The position numbers and the translations under genes were made by a program. A stretch of 64,000 nucleotides of DNA, from contig OX439048.1 of assembly GCA_949317995.1 (NCBI GenBank), forward strand, positions 22,635,495 to 22,699,494. Direction: 5' to 3'. The DNA is from Acholoe squamosa. Lineage: Eukaryota > Annelida > Polychaeta > Phyllodocida > Polynoidae. The notes beneath the pieces are model-generated. The model made no database searches. It was not told where the DNA came from and saw only the letters and a list, made by a program, of their open reading frames with translations. Of the stretch, positions 54,267-64,000 are shown in pieces; the stretch's first letter is position 1; every line of letters starts with the position of its first letter.

Positions 54267-57164
54267 TTAGTTTTCCTCCGCTATTATACCAGAGACACTT
54301 TCCTGTCTACGAGGGACAGGTTTCTCAGCCATACATTCGGATGCATAGTGTCCTAATTTCTGACATCTGAAACATCTCCTCTGGGATTTATCAACCCGAG
54401 GTCTTTTCAGAGCCTCTGTCAATCCGGCTATCAATGTCTCTACCAAATTCGTTGGAGCAGCCGTGGCTGCTACGGTAGGAGCGACTGTAGCTGTATTACC
54501 TCCTTGATTAGATCCGGAAGCTATTTTATTAGCAACGGACCCTCCTCTTCCTTTCGGATGAACTTTCCTATACCGTTTCTGACGGTAATACTTTCCAGCT
54601 ACCTGGACTGACCCAATATATTCTCCATTTTCATCGGAGACATATTCATCTTCCTGGTCTGCCTCCTGCAAATCAACTGGGGCCAGTTGGGAAGTTTCAT
54701 ATACTTGAGCAGGGGAACCTCCGTATTGCAATGGAGCTGCTCGTACCGGGTTAGGTCCTAGACCCACCAACCTTTTCTTCATATTGTGTCCGTCGATTGA
54801 TATAAAGAGATCACTGAAGGATGTATAATCCTTCCAAGAATCCCAAACTACTTGTTTGTGATCCGGATCCCGCAATCCACTGTAGAATTGTGTAAATAAT
54901 TCTTGCAGATAGCAGTCATCATCATGAGCCCAATTCGAACGTGCCTTGGATAGCAAGTCCTGTAGCTCCAAACCAAAGACTTTATGAGATTCTTTAGGTT
55001 TTTGTGTCCTCTTCTTAAAGCTTACCCATGGATCTTCTCTAACGATCGAACCAAATAGGTACGCGGCACACTCGACCAATTGATCATAGGTGCAGTATAT
55101 TCCATATGCTGCTCTCCATTGGTTGAGGGCTACTTTTCCACCTTTATTCAACCAACAGATCAAGTAAGGCAGAGCTTCTTCTTTTGTCCAACCACTACAG
55201 TTGACTTCATCGACAAAAGCCTGATACCTATCCTTCCATGGATCATTCGAATCATATGGAGGGGTTATCCTTGCCTGTCTACGAGCCGGATTATTACATC
55301 CTCGCAGTCTGTCTGCTTCTCGCATGCTCCAGTTCATGACTTCCATGCCGTCTGCTCACTTCCGGTAGCAGTCAATGCCCAGATTTTGGATACATTGGCT
55401 TCTATCAAAGATGTTTTGCATCCCTGCAGGCATGGAAGTTCTCCTGTTTGGCTTTCTGCCATCTCCTCCCGATCCTGATCCTCCGGATCCGGATCCACCA
55501 GGACCACCTGGGGGATTACCTCCAGGTGGACCATTGTTGGGGTAATTCCCGGACGGACCGTTAGGATACCCACCTCCATAACCAGCATTTCCAGTTGTTC
55601 CAGAAGATGTATACCTGGGATAGGAATTATTTTGATTCCCTCCCTGGTTATACCTATTCCCATAATGGTAGTTACTTCCTCCAGCTGGATTATAGTTATT
55701 ACTATATCCATGAGGAGTTGTTCTTGGTAAATATGTACCCCCTACCACATTGGGTTGTGGAGGATTCAGTCTAGGGAATCGTCCACCATTCGGTGCATTG
55801 TTCTGACCCGAGGGCGGGTTAGGCAATCTTGCACCTGCTGGTGTACTATGTCCGGGTTGAGAAAAATACGAAGGTGACGTAAGTAAATTTCTCACTGGTC
55901 CCGGTGCCTGTGGTTGAGCTACTGGTGAAGTGTTACTTCCACTATCTGTATTAACCTGAGCCCGTCTAGTTTTATGACTCAGATCCGGTATAGGTGGAGC
56001 CGGACCTACAACCGTATCAAGCGCGCAAGCCTGAGGTGTAGGTACATTACTAGTGGATCCTTTGTTAGTTGCCCCTTGTGGACAAGTACTATTCTGGATA
56101 CCTATTCCGCTGGATGCGGAATGATCTGTTTTTTTATAAATTCCGGATACTACATTTTTATCCGCCCCATCAGTAACAAATGGGTTGTATCTGTCGGGCT
56201 TTACATCCTGGGATGTATTTGCCACCATTGTAGATACCACATTTGGATCTATAGTACCTATAGTCAATTGTGCAGCTTTCACATATTTATCTAGGGTCAG
56301 TGCAGTATTCTGCAGTTCCTGAAGCTCATTCGTGAGTTTCTGTCTGTCTTCTTTCAGTTGTTTATTATAGGCTATAATGCCCATCCGGATAGTTTCATTG
56401 TCTTCAGCTTGTTCACTGCACTGAAGTTTCAATTTCTCTAATTCGTTTTGATATTGGCTTATTTCGGATTTGTACTAAGCCTTATCAAGACATAATTGGT
56501 CATTCGTATCTATGTATGTCTGGATACGAGTGTGTCTATTGTCATATTCTTTATTGAATGACTTCCTCATTTTTTGAAGTTTTCTTTCTTCATTTTCTAA
56601 TTCTCTCATATATTCACTTTTTCTGGTTTCGAATTCGTTTCTCATACCGATTAAGTCTTCTTCTAGATGGAGTTTTTCGTTGATTACTTCATCTTTCGCT
56701 TTGACCAAGGTATTCAAATTCTCGTTCAAAGTAACATAGGTGTCGTTTAACAACATGACATCCGGTTGTTTAAATTCTTCACCTTCCGGTACCGCATATG
56801 TTACATCGCCGTCTATGGCGCTGTAATCTAGAATCGGTAGTCCGGGTCTGGGTATACTGTATGGTAATTTTCCAAACGTAACCCTTTTTGGCATGGGTGC
56901 CGGATGTTCTGGATTAGTGCTTCCACCAACTTCGAACATCGAATTACTTAATTCGTCAACAAGTGATTGTTGACTCATCAAATTACTCTTTCTCTGTATG
57001 GATTGTTCCCTCCGTACAGAGTCCGGTATGTTCTCTTCACTATCCATCTTATAGTGAGGTTCGGGATCTCTCCAAGATGCAGCGTCTACATCTTGTGAGT
57101 TCGAATGGGTATGGATCACCAATGATCCATTGCCATTCTCCTGGGCAGTTGATTGCCAACCCAT
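54267..57164 (-). pseudogene. gag: Gypsy-2 gag, two in-frame stops
   Basis: One register of about 965 codons runs from ATG 57164 to TAA 54267, broken by a stop after 56475 and a TGA after 55356. The first third has a long coiled coil (about residues 150-340), then comes a Pro/Asn/Gly/Tyr-rich disordered middle with NYNPAGGSNYHYGNRYNQGG-like composition. The capsid-like region (GLRDPDHKQVVWDSWKD) is homologous to Gypsy-1 gag, and a CCHC zinc knuckle (CFRCQKLGHYASEC) lies at about 54330-54371. Unlike Gypsy-1, no insertion interrupts it, so it is a useful reference for the TRIM insertion site. Confidence 0.88.
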
Positions 57165-57213
57165 GGACTAGCCATTCGGACGTTATAACGTCCGGGCTAT
57201 ACACCAGAATTAA

Positions 57214-57228
57214 CTGGTCACGGCACCA
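57214..57228 (-). promoter_or_regulatory. Gypsy-2 primer-binding site (tRNA-His)
   Basis: The + strand reads CTGGTCACGGCACCA, one base inside the 5' LTR. It agrees over its whole length with the 3' end of insect tRNA-His as I recall it. Confidence 0.7.
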
Positions 57229-57229
57229 A

Positions 57230-57566
57230 TGTAATGGTTTAGTCTTACGGACTTGGTGGTTCGGGCCTTACTAATCGGGAAAGAAGGAGCAAGGCGGTGA
57301 TTCAAGTGTATGCCAACGGATAATTTATTATATGAACACTCACGGCTACCCGGTAGATGGTATAAGTCAGCTAATGGATATAAAGGTTTACATGATCAGA
57401 GGCCAGGAGGGCCTCTGACGTAGCGGCTGAGCCCTGGTCTTTATATATGGACCTAGGTGTTTGTCGTCAGATGTCCCCACAGACCCGGATCGGTGCTGCC
57501 ACCTATCCGGAACCTGAGGAACATCCGACGACTGGACTCACCCGCCACGCCAGATGGTACCCAACA
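57230..57566 (-). repeat. Gypsy-2 5' LTR (probable limits)
   Basis: It starts TGTAATGGTTTAGTC, sharing its first ten bases with the Gypsy-1 LTR, and a CA end consistent with an LTR lies at 57565-57566 (ACCCAACA). With no second LTR the right limit is inferred. Confidence 0.6.
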
Positions 57567-60325
57567 CTATGGTTTGTATTAACGTACCTCTACAGTATCA
57601 ATGAATGAAATCACATTAATATTAAATTAATTCTTCAAATTTAGAATCAAGTGTACAGGGGTATCCCATTGAACCAATGACCTTGTAAGCTACTGTGGGC
57701 AGCATAATTGACCGTTGAAAAAACACCCTAATTCAGGCCAAAGCGTCACATATTCAGTACAGTCCTTCATGGGATAATGTCTTTTTATATGTAATTTGGA
57801 GAATATGAACTGGATTTAATTCCTCTTGAGACCTTTTCATGGATCGGTGATGAGAACATTTTTTTGAGTGATCTTAGTATCAGTTCACATGTAAACAAAT
57901 AATAAAATCATAAATTGTTTACACTGTTTTATTAGTTCTGTGTAGGCATACATTGAACAGTGGTTTGCATACAATACTATAAGTTGCATTGTAATATAGG
58001 TAATACATACACAAGAACAAAATATACTCGGCCACCTACCAGCTATCGAATGCTCTCCCAAAGCATCACTGCTTAATTGTAATAAATGATATGCTTGCAT
58101 ACACTTTTATTTAGAATATGTTCTTGAGGATATATTTGTAACCCATTAGTAAGGATATTTCTGTTATTGTGTACAATTAAGATCTGCTGATATTCAATAT
58201 CTTGAAAAGTAATTAATCAAAGATTAAATGGGGATTAAGTAGGAGGTAGCAAGCTGTAGATAGGAAGGGATCTATATGACATAGTTATAGCCAAACATCA
58301 TAATTCATACTAATCTCAAACTTGATTATATTCCCATTACAATGATCATGTAATGATCTTTCTAACCCTGTTTACAACCACGAGCCACCAACTGATGTAA
58401 ATATGTTTACACATGAGCTATTTCTTGATGGATTATATAGGAAGACGAGTATATATGACATCGCTAAAATGCATATGTATACATCAGAGGTGGGGGGCAT
58501 CCACAAATGACGTCACGCTGGAGGGGAGAGGGGGGGGTCAGGCTCGGCGTGACGGAATTAATCTTAAGTCTTAAATGAAGATATCTTTCACAATTCACAA
58601 AGCAATGCAATGTAAGCCTAACATTAAATGTTCCATACTTTACTCTCTTAAACAGAGGTATTACTGAAATAATAACGTTATCTACTCGTGATTTCAAGTA
58701 GCACAGGGATAACATGGCTCTCAAATAAATATTCTTCTGTTCTTCCAGACCGAGTGAAGATAATAGGCTAACATAGAAATTGACAATATCTCAATATAGC
58801 ATCATAAAGAGTTTGGCCTTAATTAGACAATGCCTTAATAGAAGTCGAAGCAGCCAAGCATCACATTGTGCATACAGTTTGATTTAGGATTTAAGTTCAT
58901 CTGTTATTCAAGTGTAGTGGTCTGCTGTCTCAACATAGGGGGGTGTTAAGGATTATCTAACAAAGTTTTCCATTTTACAAGCTTTACAAGACAAGCGAAT
59001 ATGTTGTTATTTACCATGTATGTTCATTGGAAAAACTCATTTGCGGGGCGAGTTGCACAATAAACTTTCAATACTTGTTCAGATGCTCCAAATGTTAAGG
59101 ATTTTTAGTAGGGAATAATCGGTGAAAAGAACATGGTTATATAGAAAATGGTCCATACTTAATTGCTTCAGAAATTGTATTGGCAAAACTAATAAAAAAA
59201 AATCCTCTAAATGGCAGCAACATATATCCCTCAATATATATCTCTTCTTTATCAGAACAAAATCCTTCCACCGAAGCTAGCCAATAATATGTAATATAAA
59301 TCTAGGTTTACCATTAGCTATTGCTTTCTGATCTGTGTACAAACCATGTACATGTACTAAAGCATAGTAATTCTTAAAGCACACTATATAGTCTGTGTAT
59401 TCAAATTCCGTCAGACAATGCATCACCCACTCTATCATAAGTAAAGCAATAGCAAGAGTGTCAATTCATCCCTTTTCTGTTACAAACGAGATTCTTTCAT
59501 TTCAGTAAGCCATCATTTTTTAGAATTGTTAGTCTCTAAAGCTGCGGTTACACTAGCAGCACCGGCCGAATGGCATCAACCCCATAGAAGCTAACAAGCC
59601 ACAAGGCCGATGCCCGAGTGTAACACCCCCTTAACCAACCTATCCCGCAATTAAGATAGCAACAACTTCTCACACATACATGTGTCGATATTCATGAATA
59701 AATGTCTTTTTTCTTTTACAAATAAAACCATATATAAGCAAGAAACAGCTTGACAGGTTATGAATTTTAGATTTCACAATGCCACATCAGCAATAGATCT
59801 TTCCATTATACACAAACGATTCAACGTTAGTTTTTTTCCTGGCTTTGAAGTCAAGTTTTGAAATTCCTAACAATTGTATAAACATCTCCTCGAGTTAGCA
59901 TACATCCAACATTTTTACTTTTGAAAATAAAACACCAAAAAGAAAACACGTTTTACTCCTGGTTTTGTCATACAATTTCCATCAGCAATAATCATATTAT
60001 GCTTTCACCTTATTACATTGCTTCTTCATGTGTCATTTTGTTCAATGTGGAACATTGTGACTACACATGCTTTTTTTTGAGTGGTAGAAAAAATACAAAC
60101 CCTATTTTTTGCGGACGTTTTCTTTCTGAAAGACCTCTTTCTACAATACTATCACAGTTATATCATTTATAAAGGCCTGTTATTTTGTTGCCCTAGCAAA
60201 GATCTTTCATCACCTTTCCTAATTTTATCTTAAGCTATTCAACCCCATCTGCAAATTCGTTCTAAAGAAGAAAAGGCTTTATAGGGGAGAAGCTATGCAT
60301 GTATTATAACAAAGCAAAGCAGTGG
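57567..60325. other. AT-rich non-coding region
   Basis: No gene recognised. A G-rich patch at 58488-58550 contains GACGTCACGC and GGCGTGACG as a short inverted pair, possibly the relic of a transposon end. Otherwise it is unremarkable. Confidence 0.5.
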
Positions 60326-61508
<1,183 letters not shown>

Positions 61509-61518
61509 AAAATGGCTT

Positions 61519-61519
61519 G

Positions 61520-61590
<71 letters not shown>
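61519..61590. repeat. (TA)n microsatellite, ~70 bp
   Basis: Uninterrupted AT/TA dinucleotides between TTGTAAA and TTTAACAAT. Confidence 0.96.
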
Positions 61591-61591
<1 letters not shown>

Positions 61592-61908
61592 ACAATATCC
61601 ACCTGTGCGTTTAAGCTCTCCCTAGACCTTGTTATTTAGATGAGCGAGGAGTGCGATCAAGGTGAACCAGTGAATGTTGTGACATGGCAAAGAGATTTTT
61701 TTATTTTTCAGGCTCAGTCTGGGTTGGGTGAAGTTACTGGTATGTGTAAAGTGAAGGGTTATTGCTTTGTGCCATATTTACATTTCAGAATATATCACAT
61801 TTATATGTATGGTACACATAGTACCTGAAATGACACATAGTTGAGCAGGTTTGTGATTTGTATTTAGCTTCGTTCAATTATTTCTGAGCGGGAGATTTTC
61901 AGTGTGAC

Positions 61909-62136
61909 TACCGTAAATTCTCTCGTTTAAGCCCTGCGGCTTATACCAGAACCTAAATGAAAATGTGGCTTATAGGATAGGCCCAACGTCGGGATGCGGC
62001 TTATATAAGGGGTTTTGACCCCATGGAACAGTACTAAACTGCCTATTTCAAGCCCCAGATGTGGCTTATAGCCCCCTCCTAAACTCAGGGTGCGGGTTAT
62101 ATGAGGGGTGCGGCTTGTACGAGAGAATTTACAGTA
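61909..62136. mobile_element. Small MITE with TAC(C/T)GTAAATTCTCTCG ends
   Basis: The left end TACCGTAAATTCTCTCG and the right end CGAGAGAATTTACAGTA are inverted repeats with one mismatch, and pairing continues to AAGCC/GGCTT. Subterminal TGCGGCTTATA motifs are repeated. It is 228 bp, and TA is the likely target duplication. The architecture is the same as the element at 1364-2367 but with different internal motifs. Confidence 0.8.
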
Positions 62137-63259
62137 GTAGACTAATGCACGTTCTCAGAATATCAAGCTTGAATTTCAATAACACAAAATGTTGTTCTAA
62201 CACATGATTTTTTCCTTATCTTTAACTTGTATCAAAGAATACACACATGAAGATATGGTCATGAATATACAAAGGTGCGGGGAACAATATGTTGATTTCT
62301 AAATCTCTCATGGTATCTTATGTTCCAAATGCCTTCAGCTCTTTTGTTGAATCAATGCATAAATGAAGTAGAGGAGGGGAACTCAACACTGCAGCTTCCA
62401 TGAGTAATGTCATCCCTACAGGGTCAGATTGATTAAAAATGCAGTGGCCCTAGGTTTCTCCTTGACTTATACTGGATCATCATGAGGGTAAATAAACATA
62501 CAGCCTTGCAGCACATCTTTTCAAAAAAAAAAAAAAACAACACTTATGATCAGGTATTCCCGCTCTTGAACTCCAATTCTGTGCTTGGAGGTGATGTATG
62601 ATAAAGGAACCATAACCCAATGTTGTTTATAAAGCTGAATGATACTGGTTTACAAGCATGCAGGTCACACGAGGAACACTTATTAGGTCAGGCAGCAAGC
62701 AAAACTGGGAGATCCTCGTATTTGCATCTATCATATCCTAGAATTCTATAGCTATTATATTCATCTCAAAAACTCCTTAAGAAACACCCCTACCTTCTAG
62801 AAAACGTGTAAGCCGACTTTAGCTTTATTTAAATAAGGCTAATCTATAAATGACCTGATTAGCTGATCTCCCCACTTTAAGAGAATGCTTAAAGCCAAAA
62901 AAGACAACCTATTATTTTGTGAATATCTTAAAAAATTATCTTCATTATTCAAAGTAGGATTTAGGTATAAACACGAGTCAAAACAATAAAATGGATTTCA
63001 TATACCGGTAGAAATTTTAGATTTTGTTCTAAAAAATTACTTTTCTTTAAAGGAGAAAATGGAAAATCAATCTTCGATATGAAAATGACAAGTAAGAAGA
63101 TCTCTTTGAAAATACAATTTGAACAGAATGTAAGCGATAAATATATCGCTGGTAAGTCGAAAAGAAGGCTTTTATTATGGTATATCGATGCAAACTTGAG
63201 ACATTGCACAATAAGTCTTCAACTAGATACTACCATATAAATGCTACACCTCCAGTGTT
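62137..63259. other. Non-coding region
   Basis: AT-rich; no gene or clear repeat recognised. Confidence 0.5.
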
Positions 63260-63520
63260 CTAGGGCCACACCAAAAAAATAAGTTGGTCTATGGATTTCC
63301 CTCTCCATATTTTCGGAAATGCAATTATTTCGCTCACTTCACTTTCTTCAAGACTTCTCTTTGTGATATTTGGAAATTTTCTTTTTTAAATAAATTTTTT
63401 TTCGCTCGCCTCACTTTTTCAGCAAGGAATACATTGGACATAAAAAAATTCTGCTCGCTCGCACCATTTTTTCAAAACCAAAATCCGTAGACCAACTTAT
63501 TTTTTTTTGGTGTGGCCTAG
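63260..63520. mobile_element. MITE with CTAGG-CCACACC inverted ends
   Basis: About 39 bp at each end are inverted copies: CTAGGGCCACACC, an A run, then TAAGTTGGTCTATGGATTT on the left, and the complement with a few differences ending GGTGTGGCCTAG on the right. The internal CGCTC(A/G)C(T/C)TCACTTT word recurs two or three times. Non-coding. Confidence 0.85.
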
Positions 63521-64000
63521 GTTAGACAAGTTCAATGTACACCCCTCCTTGCAGAGTGCAATGTAAAGAGGGTGGGAAAAGTTGAAAACAAGACTGAATT
63601 TTACAATCTGCAGTTAGGGCATATTTTAGAAGGTTAGATACGACGAACTTCAGCTCAGCAGAGCAAAGTATTTGAAAAACAAAACACCTAAAGCAAGAAA
63701 AAATTCCCAGGTTCAATGTTTTTGATTACTAATAATAATGTATAATAATGAAATCACACAGAACAATATACTCTGTACTATTCCTTTTAAGTGGAAACAG
63801 CCAGTTTTGGTGTAGCATCATTTTAGCCTGTTAGTTCCTACATGAAAAGCGTGGGAAGGTTGATCCTAACCCATCCCTTCCAAAACCTTCAACATGGGAG
63901 CCCAGAGGCATCTGAACCGCCCTCTGGATAAGTTGTTTTTTTCCCCAAAAAACCTTATCTAAGTTTAAATCATGATCTTAGTATTGGGTGTCAAAGAGAT
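63521..64000. other. Non-coding region at the window end
   Basis: No gene recognised. Confidence 0.5.

Larger units (their letters stand above)
51743..57566 (-). mobile_element. Gypsy-2: 3'-truncated Ty3/gypsy element
   Basis: A relative of Gypsy-1 on the same strand: 5' LTR, perfect tRNA-His-type primer site, gag with CCHC knuckle, pol protease-RT-RNase H. It stops abruptly inside the region before the integrase zinc finger, at about 51743, where DNA polymerase B sequence begins. Integrase, any accessory ORF and the 3' LTR are missing, so the target duplication cannot be checked. Confidence 0.9.

Overview
The window is eukaryotic nuclear DNA from an animal. It has spliced genes with GT-AG introns, a polyglutamine-encoding exon, long (TA)n tracts and several nested transposable elements of metazoan type. 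The repeat mixture (TTAA-flanked DNA element, Ty3/gypsy, a LINE with its own ORF1, a Polinton-type DNA polymerase remnant, many MITEs) fits a marine invertebrate such as a lancelet, echinoderm, hemichordate or mollusc. I cannot fix the phylum from sequence alone.

Left end (1-10.3 kb): the 3' exons of an R3HDM/ARPP21/encore-type gene lie on the + strand. They include a 22-codon CAG/CAA tract and end in an RRM-like C-terminal domain. The introns carry a TACCGTA-ended MITE with an internal ~88-bp satellite and a 17-bp minisatellite. Weak evidence for a small multi-exon gene follows at 10.9-13.5 kb.

Centre (14.6-35.4 kb): a very large TTAA-flanked inverted-repeat DNA element. Its arms are ~265-bp unique inverted ends plus kilobases of degenerate CT (left) or GA (right) satellite, and it encodes no transposase that I can see. 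A 13.2-kb Ty3/gypsy element on the - strand (Gypsy-1, paired 357-bp LTRs, 4-bp target duplication) has inserted into its core. Gypsy-1 carries gag and pol plus a ~3.4-kb unrecognised open frame between pol and the 3' LTR. Its gag is in turn interrupted by a 556-bp miniature LTR element (TRIM) whose LTRs each contain a tRNA-like unit with pol III A and B boxes. Three generations of insertion can therefore be read in order.

Right half: a degenerate tRNA-headed SINE precedes an almost intact ~8.2-kb LINE on the - strand (38.2-46.4 kb), bounded by 48-bp identical direct repeats. Its ORF1 ends in a NADAR (YbiA-like) domain, and two small overlapping ORFs lie antisense at its 5' end. Further right are a foldback MITE inserted in an unrecognised frame, a broken protein-primed-type DNA polymerase B, and a 3'-truncated second Ty3/gypsy element (Gypsy-2) fused directly to that polymerase. 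The last ~6 kb is AT-rich non-coding DNA with two (TA)n tracts and two MITEs.

Apart from the R3HDM-family gene, nearly everything here is mobile DNA. The most unusual items are the NADAR-bearing LINE ORF1, the tRNA-containing TRIM, the extra ORF of Gypsy-1 and the giant satellite-armed TTAA element.
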